Shown here piece by piece: positions 23,661 through 33,611 of a DNA stretch of 64,000 nucleotides. Below the pieces are notes generated by a model that saw nothing but the letters and a program-made list of their open reading frames with translations, made no database searches and had not been told where the DNA came from. Position 1 is the first letter of the stretch. Every line of letters begins with the position of its first letter. A program made the position numbers and the translations under genes. The stretch spans positions 62,001 to 126,000 of the forward strand of contig NW_026516317.1 in the NCBI RefSeq assembly GCF_025602895.1, written 5' to 3'. This DNA comes from Polychytrium aggregatum. Taxonomy: Eukaryota > Chytridiomycota > Chytridiomycetes > Polychytriales.

Positions 23661-24166
23661 GATGGATGTGCATTCAGGACCCAGAGGAGGGGGTCTGGAC
23701 TGGTGGTTGGTTGCGGACATTTGTGTCTGGGGCCACAGAGCCGCTCGTGCATCGTCCTGACCAGCAACAGACCATCGTCCTGGCCGTCCGAGAGTTGTGC
23801 CCACATCCCAGCAACCAAGACGGGCCCACAGATCGTATCGAGTGCCGGGCCGCGGCTCTCCCGGCCACCACCCAGCGAAGGCCTCCAGCGCATGCCGACC
23901 GCATGCCCCGGACACGGGGCCCAGCACTCGCCTCGACACCACTATCCGCGGAGCATCCGGGCGACGCTGGTTGTGATCCCTCGCGGAAAACCCGCCGTGA
24001 GGGCTTTTGGCAATCGCCATCGGTTGCCAAAGCGGCCGGGTCGGCCGAGGGGGGGGGAAGTGTCTGGGCATCTGCGCTGGTCAGCCGCTCCAGAACTTGT
24101 CCCATATCATAGCTCTGCTGCATCTATCACCTCGACTCTGCAATCTCCTCCACCACTGCTACAAGA
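23661..24166. other. Spacer, no gene seen
   Basis: No supported coding sequence; a G run of nine lies near 24049-24057. Sequence just upstream of 24167 is pyrimidine-rich and may be the promoter of the next gene. Confidence 0.5.
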
Positions 24167-25791
24167 ATGTCCTCGGTCTCTGCTGTATCGCTTCATCCAT
24201 GTGCTGCCCCTGCCACGGAGAAGGACGCTCCTTCAACAGTCTCTGAGGATGAAAGGGCACCCTGTCCCATGGCCGCAAATAAGGCCAAGAAACCATCGCC
24301 CTTGAACAGGAGCTGGCTGAGGGCATCTGGCTTCTTCTGGCGGAAGCCAAAGGACGCTGTCGCCCCGGCATCGTCAGCTACCCCCGCCAAGCCACTATCC
24401 AGCAAGACAAAGCGGTCCTCAGTGCCTCCCTCCAACGGGCGGGCCTCGGAGGTTTCCTTAACAAGCGGCCTCAAATCCGATCTCGCCGCCACCATCGAGG
24501 CCCTGGTCGCCCAGGCGATTCCAGGGTACGGCTTCCACTCCTTCCTGAGAAAGTGTCGATCCAATCACGCGCAAATCGTTGCCGGTGAATATATCGAACA
24601 GATTTGTGTAGGTGATGCGATTCTGTTGGCCAGCATTGGGTCATCAACCGCAAGATAAGCCCCCCTCTGGCCATGCAAGAGCCCTCCATCACCTATTGTG
24701 TCTCGTCTGTGGTGATGGCCACATTTGCCTTCTTGATGACACTCACACGCTTTCCTCCGAACCAGAGGACGAAGGAGTGCATCTCCTATGTCTTGGACGT
24801 GAGCCGCTACTTTATTCGAGTCCAAGCCGAAGCGCAACACGGACGACTGGTAGTTACTTTCGATGCACCAGGTAAGCACTCAGTCACCGTCCTATCTTCG
24901 CTCTTTCAACTCGTGGGGTTCGTCATTACAAACATACGATGTGATTCCAACTGCCCTGCCAGCTAACGACAGACCAATGCCTCACGATAACCCCGCTCTG
25001 CTGGGTCTAGGGATATCAGAGATGCCCACTGGTCCATCGGATATCAGTACTCAATACATGGAGCTCGAGAGCAGGATGGCTGAGCTAGGTTTCCGACTCG
25101 ATGGTAAAGGCCCCTTCCTCATCACCCATACCGCCGTGCTGGTCGCTCAGAGCTGTGTTGGCCCAGGGCATTGGTGCGGGATCGCTGAACATGGCCCCCA
25201 TCTCTCTATCGGCTTGCGCAGATGTCAGCACAGAATCTCGATTGCACAAACTGTCAAAATGGCTTGCATGGGACAGCTCCAGCCCAGAGAACGAGTGGCT
25301 ACGGTACCTCTGCGTCGATGATAATGAGCACCGAGGCATGCCGTCCCATGCTATGGTCGACTATATAACGTCGCTACTTGACCTGGAGAGCTATCAAGCT
25401 GAGCTCGCAAATGTACGTGCCCACTTCATACTCCACGGCTACAGCTACTCTCGATTGCGCTGTGCTCAGTCAGACCTTCAGTCTTGCTTTGACTATTCGT
25501 ATGGACATCGAGTCCCCCCTTCACTCACACCTGGAACTCTCCATTCAGCTGAAAGGATACCATCGGGACAGCCTATTCAAGCTCGCAAGTCGAGTCTCGC
25601 TTCTACTCACGTCCAAAGATGTCAACGAGCACATGGCCCGCAGCATCTTGAAACGGATAGCCATTCTGCTCCTCCAGACGCGGCGAGAGTTCACGCTGCC
25701 TATGATTCTCCGGTTCGACACCGCCTCGTTGCAATCCAAATTTACAGTTGTGAAGCTTGGCGATGGCTTTGTCTTTCTCGGCGAGAACTAG
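24167..25791 (+). CDS. Uncharacterised multi-exon protein
   Basis: Not recognised. First exon from ATG 24167 encodes a Ser/Pro/Lys-rich N-terminus (WLRASGFFWRKPKD) and then GYGFHSFLRKCRSNHAQIVAGEYIEQIC (about 24610, donor uncertain). Later exons join in phase: up to 24871 (CISYVLDVSRYFIRV, VVTFDAP), 24963..25103 (PHDNPALLGLGISEM), 25222..25412 (HKLSKWLAWDSS, YITSLLDLESYQAELAN) and 25474..25791 (SIQLKGYHRDSLFKLASRV, ending KLGDGFVFLGEN). Four of the five junctions preserve frame, which supports a real gene. The first intron is unresolved: the only in-phase option I found is implausibly short (26 nt). Mostly helical, probably cytosolic; no catalytic motif seen. Confidence 0.5.
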
Positions 25792-26301
25792 ATCCTGTGT
25801 GGCACTATGTCCGCCTCTGCTCTCGTCGGTGCTTTTGGATCTAGCAGCCAGCGACGATACCTGTACAGATTATGCAAGAGCCTCTCTCTCCGGGACACTC
25901 TCCGCCTCGATAATAATTATAGTTGGCACGGAGAGGCGCTTATCAGTGAGTCTATTTGGTCTGTCGTCGCTGAGACCCCCAGTTCCTGGGCGTGATTCTG
26001 GCGTGCGGTTCAGTTCAGATGGTTGCTGATGGATAATGTATTACCACACCTTGAGCACCGCTGGCTGATCAGACGCTGTGTCATTGTAATTCCTGGGAGC
26101 ACTGTGGCGTGTGTGGGTAGTGCATTTTGCCATTCTCGCCACAGAGGTGGTTCGGCACAGGGGACAAGCTGGACGGCAGTACCTCAACGAAGCAAAGCAA
26201 CGGTCGGGAGTGTGAGGGGAGGGACGAGGAGGCCGCTGTGGTGGATGTATGTATTTGTGGCCAGAAGAAATCCTCGGCATTATACCGAGGATGTCGCTCG
26301 A
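25792..26301. other. Spacer between convergent genes
   Basis: 3' flank of the orphan gene and of the Rho GTPase; no supported gene or RNA. Confidence 0.5.
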
Positions 26302-27615
26302 CTAGATCATTTTGCACTTTTGCGAAGCCTTTCTCGGCTTGATGGACAGCTTGGCGGCAGCCAGGAAGATTTCCTCGACTCCGGTGCCGGCCTTGGATGA
26401 GCATTCGAAGAACTTGGAGGCGCGAATGCGGTTCATCATGTCCTCGCCCTGGACAACATCGACCGATCGACGGGGCCAAGTTGCGTCGAGATATGCAATG
26501 CATCGGGAGTGAGCGGAGTGTCAGTCGAACATGAATGTGTGGGCGGAGGGTATTTATGGCACAGCCGAGCCAGAGCCGAGCCAGAACCAAGCCAAGCCAA
26601 GTCAAAGAAACGCTACTGCTGCAAAATACCATTTCAAAGCTGACGGGCTTGGAGCCACTCTTTCGGAGACGCTCCTTGATTTCGGGATCGTCGCGAAGAT
26701 CAAGCTTCAGACCGACTAGAATAGAAGGCATATTGTACAGAAAGTGCGATGTCTCGGGACTCCACTGATTCATTTAGGCGATATCCCACATGGGTTTGAC
26801 GATAGGGGTGGACGAGTTAAGAGGAGATGATGGAGTCGATGTCCTTGAGCTTGACTCGTTCGAATCCGAGTGGGGTGCGTCGCTCCCCGGCAGCCTGCGG
26901 TGGCCCTCGGCCTATTCCCAAATGCGGCCACGACTTACCTTCTCCAAAATGTTCCAGTACGACGAGGGCTCGGCGATAGAGTACGCCAGGAGCACCACAT
27001 CGGTATCAGGATAGCTCAAGGGCCGCAAGCGGTCATAGTCCTCCTGTCCGGCGGTGTCCCAGAGCGAGAGCTCAACAAGCTTCTTTCCCAATTGGATCCG
27101 CGAGATGAAGTTTTCAAAGATCGTGGGCACATACTCCTGAGATGCGGCCATGGCATGACGATAACAGGTCGATGGGCGAGAGGAAGGCGGCGCGGGAGCA
27201 TGTGCGTGTATATTTGCAGGTGTATGCGGAGGTGAATGCGAAGGTGAATGCGGAGGTGAATGCGAAGGTGAATGCGGGGGGGGGGGGAGTATATGCAAAT
27301 ATTAGTGCCAGGAAGACTGATGGTGGGCCCGATGACCCTGTGCAGATGCACCGGGGTTTGTGCGAGGAGGCTGTGCGCCGGCTATTCTCAGGTCAAGCCG
27401 CTTCATGAGACCGGGCCGCGGGATAATCGCGCGTGGGAACTGCGAATATATGCTCCGCTCACGCTCGCTCTGCCATCGTTGAGCTCGGCATCGGTTACCT
27501 CGGGAAAGTCTTTTCCGCTCTGCACCATCAGCAGGGCCGACTTGCCGATATTTCCATCACCGACAATGACGAGCTTTCTTCTCAGTCGAGACGACGGCTC
27601 CTCGTAAAGTCGCAT
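26302..27615 (-). CDS. Rho-family small GTPase
   Basis: Exons (minus strand) 27615..27499, 27136..26939, 26764..26630 and 26448..26302 sum to 597 nt, 198 residues, all junctions in phase 0. G1 is [11 protein letters not shown], the effector loop [10 protein letters not shown]3 [22 protein letters not shown] (Rho-specific), G4 [12 protein letters not shown]5 [15 protein letters not shown] short Rho-insert-like segment ([23 protein letters not shown]) is present. The C-terminus is basic and ends in a CaaX box, CKMI, so the protein should be prenylated and act at membranes in polarity or actin/wall control. Deviations from Rho1/Cdc42: NIGKS instead of ACGKT in the P-loop and Leu before Lys in G4. 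Start chosen at [19 protein letters not shown]; an upstream Met at 27648 is possible. Confidence 0.92.
27223..27291. repeat. GGTGAATGCGRA tandem repeat and G run in GTPase intron 1
   Basis: About five 12-bp units GGTGAATGCGAA/GGTGAATGCGGA followed by a run of about 11 G. It lies in the intron 27137-27498 of the Rho GTPase. Confidence 0.85.
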
Positions 27616-28179
27616 GTTTGGGGAGCGGACTGGGGTTTGGAGGAGCACGAGTTTGATGTGGGGTTGCAGGAGGACACTTTCAGATACGCGGGGATGTTGG
27701 CGATGCCATCTCGTGCTGCCCTCGCGTGGTCGATATCAGCGTCTCGTTCAATGGCGCCAAAACCTCCCCCCGACCGACCAGGTGGGTATGCTCGACCGGG
27801 CCCACGGCGCTGCTTTTGATGGGGGGGGGGAGGGAACTTGATCCTGGAGTTGGACTGTCTGTGGCGCGCGCTGGACTGGCTGTGGCGCAAATCCAGGTGA
27901 CTCGCGGCGGTATCCAGCACGGTTTCTCCCGCCCATGCTTCAGCCGCTGGATCGTGGCCAGCTGCGAACGATCAAGCCAGCCCGAGCCACCCCCCCCCAA
28001 CGAGATGGGCCGCCCAAAGATCCAACGCAAGGTCGAGGTCAAGACCCAGCCCACGACGCTCTCGGAGAGGTAGGCGCGCCGGATGATCCTGCGGCTCTCG
28101 CGAACAACGCGGGCGAGGCGGGCAGACGCAGACCCCAGATCGGCTTTTAGGGGCAAGGAAACCATCGCATCGACCGCCG
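27616..28179. other. Divergent promoter region of Rho GTPase (-) and FoP-like gene (+)
   Basis: Contains homopolymer runs (about ten G near 27820, nine C near 27990). A short non-validated upstream exon of the FoP-like gene could lie around 28015-28070 (MGRPKIQRKVEVK). Confidence 0.4.
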
Positions 28180-28803
28180 ATGTGCGATTCCATGCATCAG
28201 GACCACGAGCGAACGAGTTGCAGTCCCAAAGCTGATCTATCGTCCCGCTCATGCCGCTTTCCCAACAGATTCAGTATCCTGGGGCAGGGCCGACAGGGCA
28301 AGGCTGCCGCGCCTCCACAGCCGAAAGGACGGTCGGTCGCCTCTGCGGCTGCACCTGCCACGGCGATAAAGAGCCGTCTTGGTCCTGCGCCGGTCCTCTC
28401 CCGACTCGGCTCCATGAAAGGGGCCACGGTTGGAGATGATATCAACAAGCGCCTGGGCACGGTTCGCCGTGACGGCGCCATCACCAAGAAAACTCAGAGC
28501 CCTGCCAAGAAGACCCAGTCCAAGGCGGCATCGGGTACCGCAAAGCCCGGCGAGGCCTCCAAGTTGGCGAAATCTAGAAAGCCAGCCGCTGCAGCTACGC
28601 AGCGGGGCCTCAAGAACCAGAAGCGAGGCAAGGGCAGCGCTCGCCCTGGCACCAAGGATACCGCCAAGACCTCGGATGCGCTGGACAAGCAGCTGGACAG
28701 CTACATGATGAGGAACACCGATTACGCACAAAAGAAGCTGGACAATGACTTGGATTCGTATATGGCAGCCAAGGAGCCCTCAGGCGATATGAATGTGGAG
28801 TAA
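28180..28803 (+). CDS. FoP-duplication-domain protein (Chtop/ALYREF-like mRNA export factor), 5' end uncertain
   Basis: 207 residues as read from the first Met of the frame. Basic, low-complexity middle (KTQSPAKKTQSKAASG, SRKPAAAATQRG, KNQKRGKGSARPG) and a C-terminal repeat: LDKQLDSYMM and LDNDLDSYMAAK. This paired LDxxLDxYM motif is the C-terminal duplication of FoP (Friend of PRMT1) seen in Chtop, ALYREF and Yra1-type TREX adaptors, where it helps bind the export machinery. The segment NRFSILGQGRQGK resembles the N-terminal RFS/RFT box of that family. No RRM is visible, so Chtop-like is a better fit than Yra1. The first 30 residues could instead be intron, with an upstream exon. Likely nuclear; role inferred from motif only. 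Confidence 0.55.
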   Translation: MCDSMHQDHERTSCSPKADLSSRSCRFPNRFSILGQGRQGKAAAPPQPKGRSVASAAAPATAIKSRLGPAPVLSRLGSMKGATVGDDINKRLGTVRRDGAITKKTQSPAKKTQSKAASGTAKPGEASKLAKSRKPAAAATQRGLKNQKRGKGSARPGTKDTAKTSDALDKQLDSYMMRNTDYAQKKLDNDLDSYMAAKEPSGDMNVE

Positions 28804-30061
28804 TCTTACGCAGGAATATACGCTGGATTCCGTCCCACGGCTCTCCCTTCGCTCATCCAGTTCGGATCTCCGGATCCTTGGGTCTCAACCAATGCTTGTC
28901 TCAACTGATCCTGAGGGTGCCGATCCTGGACAATCCAAATGCCCGACCAGGCCGATGGCTGAAGCGATTGTTCGGCAGTGCAAGTCCAGCTGCCCCCCGC
29001 TACCAATGCGGCTCAGCGCGGGTTTCTTGACATCCGGAGCCGATGGAGGAGACTGCGGCGTGGCACGACCATCAGCCTGCTGGCTCTGGACTGAAGAGCC
29101 GAACGAAAGAGCTGGGAGGACGATGGTAATGCAGCTGATTACCGAGGGTCGAGCGCCACATTGGCGCTGCATGGGTGATGATTGATATGTACATCTCCAA
29201 AACCATGAGAAATGCTGGAGGCGGCTCCGTTGGGAATCCGCGCGATATGCTATAGCAGAAACCATGCTTCAGATCCGTCACCAAGGCGGAAATTGGTCGT
29301 CGTGGATCGACTGCTAGGATCACTGAACCAAACAAAAGATCACTGGAAAGTAGAAGGCGGCGACTCTGTGAGCGATATTGGCAGCGGGGGGTTGCGGATG
29401 TGAAAACGTATCCAGCACAGCGGCGAGGTATCGCGCACTCGCACGGTGCTTACCAGATCGTCCACAGATCCGATGATGTCGACGATGGATTTCTTGCCAG
29501 CAGCCCTGCTGGCCGAATTGGTCATGGTGGCTTCGACAGTGGGCTTGTGGAATATTGCGTGGACAAGAATCACTGGACCGCATGAGGTCGGAGCGTCAGC
29601 CAGAATGCGATGGTTGATGCAAAGGGTCGGCGCGACTGTGAAAGGGAGGCAACATCGACGCCCACGGATGCCTGGCTTGCGGCCTTGCCTCGCATTGCGG
29701 CCCCGCATAAAGAACCAATCGAGTACTATTTACCTATAGACGATATCAGGAAGCCGTAGAGGCACGCCATGCCTGAGGTAGCGTAAAAGAGGAGCCCTCC
29801 GGCTGGTGGAGGAGCATTCTCGGTCAGCCGTGTGTTTCCATGCTGCCATATCCAGTCCCGCACTGCACCTGGCATCGGATTGCAAGCCCACCCATGTTGA
29901 TGAGCTTGACGGCTTTTTCCTTGCTCAGATGGATATCCGACGTAATCTGGATCGATGATTTCCAAGTCAATCGTGATGGCGGCGAAACCCCGGGCTGATG
30001 GCAAGGAAGCAGCGATGCGATGGAGTAGCAAAGCCGAGCAGAGAAAACTCGTCCACTTACC
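28804..30061. other. Poorly resolved stretch downstream of FoP-like gene and PRA1
   Basis: Several short minus-strand frames look partly coding (for example MTNSASRAAGKKSIVDIIGSVDDL near 29455-29527 before a good GTAAGC donor, and a hydrophobic LLFYATSGMACLYGFLISSI near 29730-29800 that may be the last segment of PRA1), but I could not join them in frame. No RNA gene seen. Confidence 0.3.
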
Positions 30062-30899
30062 TGGACCGGCGTCGTAATAGTCTTCCGGGCAACCTTGACG
30101 CCGCCCAGCCACAGTATGCCAAGGATCAAAATGGAGCTGTAGATGTAACTGCGATGCGGACCAAAGCAACTCCGGCTGATGAGAATCGCGAGGCTTGTGC
30201 CATGCAGAGCATCAAATGCCGCATACCAATACAAAGCATTGCAATGCACAATGCAAAATGCACAGTGCAGAATATCAAGTGCAGTGCATGGAATCCGGTC
30301 AGGCAGGTCCTGTGGCAGCCATCTGCGGGGACAATGCCGCGGCATCTTGGCCAACCAACCGCCAGCCAGACTGGTGGCCAATCTTCCTGCTCCCGACCCT
30401 TGCTGCTTCGGCAGCGGGGGTCATGTTGCTCGGGTATTGCCCAACCCGGACGGAGAGGATCGAGTACAGGGAGGCCACCAGGAGAGCGGGTGCCATCGAC
30501 TTACCATGCCATCAGAAACACACAGACCATGATGATGCCATAGTTGCCCTGGTAGTACTCCAGGTTGATTGCGATTCGCTGCCAGAGGCGGGTCAGACCC
30601 TTGGAAACCTGGCCCTTCTGCATCATCCGCAGGCCCAGGGGAAGCGTCACTCGGGTACGCTCAAAAAACTCTCGCCATGGGCGGGTGGTATGCGGGATGG
30701 ACTTGACGATGGTGATAACGTCACGCATCAGCGACTGGACCTGGCCCTGCTGGATTGCGATTTCAGCCCCGGCCGTCAGAGCCTCCTCGGCCAGGAATTG
30801 CAGGTTGTTGGCGGCTTCTTCGACCTTGTCTGCCTCGTCCAGGGTGACGGCAGAGTCCAAGGCGAGGAATCGCCTGGCACGGCGTGAGAAGAGACGCAT
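30062..30899 (-). CDS. PRA1 family (prenylated Rab acceptor) protein, C-terminus unresolved
   Basis: First exon 30899..30505, second 30148..30061, joined in phase. Family signature: HTTRPWREFFERTRVTLPLG and then RLWQRIAINLEYYQGNYGIIMV, matching the PRA1 'LRPWxEFF ... RxxxNLxYYxxNY' pattern, followed by hydrophobic segments VCVFLMAC and IYSSILILGILWL. PRA1/Yip3 proteins are ER-Golgi membrane proteins that bind prenylated Rab GTPases and help membrane delivery. The N-terminal half is helical (TLDEADKVEEAANNLQFLAEEALTAGAE). The remaining C-terminal exon(s) lie below 30061 but the phase could not be settled. A spliced intron of about 356 nt is required between the two exons, because the frame stops right after the donor. 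Confidence 0.68.
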
Positions 30900-31310
30900 T
30901 GGATATGGAGGGAAGTGGCGAATGGGGAGGGAGATGCTGGCTGAGGGAAAGTGGGTATGAGGGTGGCACCGCACTGCACCGCACAAGGGGGCCAGGCAAA
31001 ATACGGTGGGGCCAGGGGGAACTGCGGCGCGGGAGGGGGAGACCCTTCGGATGCCAAGACAGAGGGGCACCCAGGACGCTGCTCATTGGACAGCCCCAAC
31101 GGCGCAAGCCCCAAACGATGCCGCTCTGTTTCGAAGCTCTATCGCCACTGCGTCCTGTGCTGATTGACCGATATCGTATCTGGTCTGGATCATCTGCTCT
31201 GGCCTCACCCGCACTTGACCCGCCCAAGCAGAAACCACGCTGCAGCGGCGTGGCTGGGCAGAGAAGAGGCAGTGCACCGGACACGAGCTGTGTCGATCCG
31301 CGGGGGTTGC

Positions 31311-31393
31311 AGAAGCAGCAGAAGCAGCAGAAGCAGCAGAAGCAGCAGAAGCAGCAGAAGCAGCAGAAGCAGCAGAAGCAGCAGAAGCAGAAT
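31311..31393. repeat. AGCAGCAGA 9-bp microsatellite
   Basis: About nine uninterrupted copies of a 9-bp AGAAGCAGC unit. Confidence 0.95.
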
Positions 31394-31722
31394 CTCAAGC
31401 TGCTTTATTGCTGCAAGCAATATCGACCACACTAATGCACCACAGCGATGAACGGCGCAGGGGTGCTCAGAGGAGGTCGTCGATCTCGAATGCCTGGAAG
31501 CGCAGCGGCTATGTGGCAGCTGCTGCGCATGAATGGCAAGCCTTTGTGTATTGATTAATAGGAAGTTGGAGTCAAACAGATTCAATCTATATGACTCGAA
31601 AAACTTCTGTCGGCGAAAGAGGGATGCACGCGCAGGGCGGTATTTATAGGGTTGGCTGCGGCAACAGGCGCCCGCGGGCCAATCGGAGAATTGATCACGC
31701 CGCCAAGCCACACGCGGCCTTT

Positions 31723-31767
31723 GGGCTCGATCCAGGATGCATCCTGGGTCCAGCCCGGATCGAGCCC
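31723..31767. promoter_or_regulatory. Compound inverted repeat upstream of TPK
   Basis: Inner near-palindrome GATCCAGGATGCATCCTGG(GTC) at 31729-31750 (one mismatched pair) overlaps outer arms GGGCTCGATCC (31723-31733) and GGATCGAGCCC (31757-31767). It lies 92-136 bp before the TPK ATG. Could be a regulator site or simple sequence decay; function unknown. Confidence 0.4.
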
Positions 31768-31858
31768 GGATCCAGCCGGAGGCACCAGAGCCGGCCCCCT
31801 GGTTTTGCGGCCCCATGCGATCGATCCCGGATACTCGCCCTCTCTCGCTGGCGGAATA

Positions 31859-33420
31859 ATGACCGACGAAACCGCCTGGTGCGCATACAAGTTCCTTGCT
31901 CCGGGCGAGGCTATCGTGCCCGGACACACGGCCCTGATTGTCTTGAACCAGCCAGTGTGTCGGCGCTCGGTGCTGGAGTCTGTTTGGCGCAACGGTAAAG
32001 AGGACTGCTTTGCTCGATCGCATGCTGAGCGGGTTCGGCCTTGGTTCAGGGGCACAGACAGGCAGCCCCGAAGGATCGCAAGCCATCCCCTCCGCAGCGC
32101 AGATGTGCCATATCGAAAGGCACGGACGCAGCGCAGGGATGATTGATAAGAGAACACGGAGAAGTGAAAGACCGAGGACAAGAGCAAAGGAGTGGCATTG
32201 GAGCGGCTCGCTGGGTGCTGACCATGTTTGTCTCTTGGATTTCTCAACTTCATTTCACGCACATACGGATGCCCAACATCGGATAGCGTCGCTGAGGATA
32301 TGCGCCGACGGAGGAGCCAATCGACTCTTTGATGCCTTCGAGGACAACGTGCAGCGAGCCCTGTAAGACCCGTGCGGATATGGTGTCGGAGACGGCAACA
32401 GTGTCTACCTCACAACCCGACGCTCTTTGGATCTCTCCAGTCCAATGCCTCGCCCTGGGTTCCTGCTATTCACTCCTGCACCATTGCACAATCTCGGACC
32501 AACCAATCGATGCGCAGATTCATCCCAGACTACATCCGCGGAGATCTCGACTCGATTCGGCCCGAGGTCCGGGTCTGGTACGAGCAACAGGCGAGTTCAT
32601 CTGTGATGCAGAGTCTTGGCGACACTCGAGTCTGCTCGCGTTCCAGCCCTCGATGCTGAACAGGCTTCATATTGATCCAGGGCGTCAGCGTTGGGGTTGT
32701 CGAGGATCAGTACTCCACCGACTTTCAGAAATGCCTGCATCTTCTGGGGCAGGTCGAGTCCGAGCGTGGAATCAAGGTTTGTGTGCGATGCTATGGAGGC
32801 GACGGATCTGCGTTGGACGATAGGATGGCCGTCCTGTCGCACCATCGTTCCGCTTCTGGTTGCTGGGCTGACTCTGGATTGCTCAGTTCGACAGGGTGCT
32901 CGTGCTCGGAGGAATCGGCGGCCGATTCGACCAGACAATGCACAACATCCATGTCCTCCATCTCCTGGGGCGGTCGCGAGTGCTCTACATGATCAGCAAC
33001 GAGTCGGTCTCGTTCTTGCTGATGCCGGTAATGCCTTGCACTGGGTTGATTCCATCCTTCTCACCACGCTTGCGGGCCAGGGTGGGTGGTGGGTGGTGGG
33101 TGGTGGGTGGTGGTGGTGCATACGAGGGAGACTGGTGGCAATAACGCCGTTCTGTCTGTGTCGGCCGATAGGGGAAGCATCGCATCGAATGCTCCAAGGC
33201 CATCGAAGGTCCGACCTGTGGAATCCTCCCCATCGGCACCGCTGTCGCCAATGTGATTACGCACGGGCTCAAGTGGGATCTCGACGAAACCATGCCGTCG
33301 TCGTTTAGCCAGCTCGTGAGCACCTCGAACCAGTTCCCGGACGACTCTGGCCCGCAGCCACAGATTCATGTCGAGACCGACGCTCCTGTTGTGTGGACAG
33401 TCGAAGTGCATCTGTACTAG
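31859..33420 (+). CDS. THI80: Thiamine pyrophosphokinase
   Basis: Transfers pyrophosphate from ATP to thiamine, making the cofactor TPP. Exons 31859..31994, 32287..32362, 32518..32590, 32681..32776, 32887..33027 and 33172..33420 give 256 residues, the normal family length. Signature blocks: ALIVLNQP, LRICADGGANRLFD (across intron 1), FIPDYIRGDLDSIRPEV, VVEDQYSTDFQKCLHLL, VLGGIGGRFDQTMHNI, GPTCGILPIG, ITHGLKWDL, SSFSQLVSTSNQF and a final PVVWTVEVHLY. The D and R/S residues of the ATP/thiamine site are all present. The third intron starts with GC (CAG|GCGAGT), a GC-AG intron; no GT donor keeps the phase. Intron 5 carries a TGGG repeat. No TPP riboswitch was recognised. Converges on the ankyrin gene. 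Confidence 0.95.
33079..33118 (+). repeat. GGTGGGTGGTGGGT repeat in TPK intron 5
   Basis: Direct repeats of GTGGGTG within the intron 33028-33171; G-rich on the transcribed RNA, so a G-quadruplex is possible. Confidence 0.8.
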
Positions 33421-33611
33421 CGAACACGGCCATGTTTCGGTGGGATCTCGCATCTGCACCGCATGGTCGCTTCGTCCGCACAATACAAGCCGCAATGCAA
33501 TCGACGGCTGTATCGCCTGCACACAAACGGACGGCATTGGCAAGCCCACGCTGGCTCAGAGAGCAGTTGAGCGCACTTTGGTATTGGCTAGCTGCACTTC
33601 ATGACTTTGTT

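Larger units (their letters stand above)
30900..31858. other. Divergent spacer between PRA1 and thiamine pyrophosphokinase
   Basis: Holds a GCAGAAGCA microsatellite (31311-31393), a TATA-like element on the minus strand (CCTATAAATACC, 31643-31654) and a compound palindrome near 31723-31767 upstream of the TPK start. No supported gene; frames across the microsatellite are artefacts. Confidence 0.55.

Noticed and set aside
31205-31450. Leu-, Ser/Arg- or Gln/Lys-repeat proteins over the 9-bp microsatellite
   Set aside because: All frames of the repeat are open; no flanking coding signal.
31995-32286. TPP riboswitch in the first TPK intron
   Set aside because: I looked for the conserved CUGAGA and ACCUGAU parts of the TPP aptamer and did not find them in proper arrangement.
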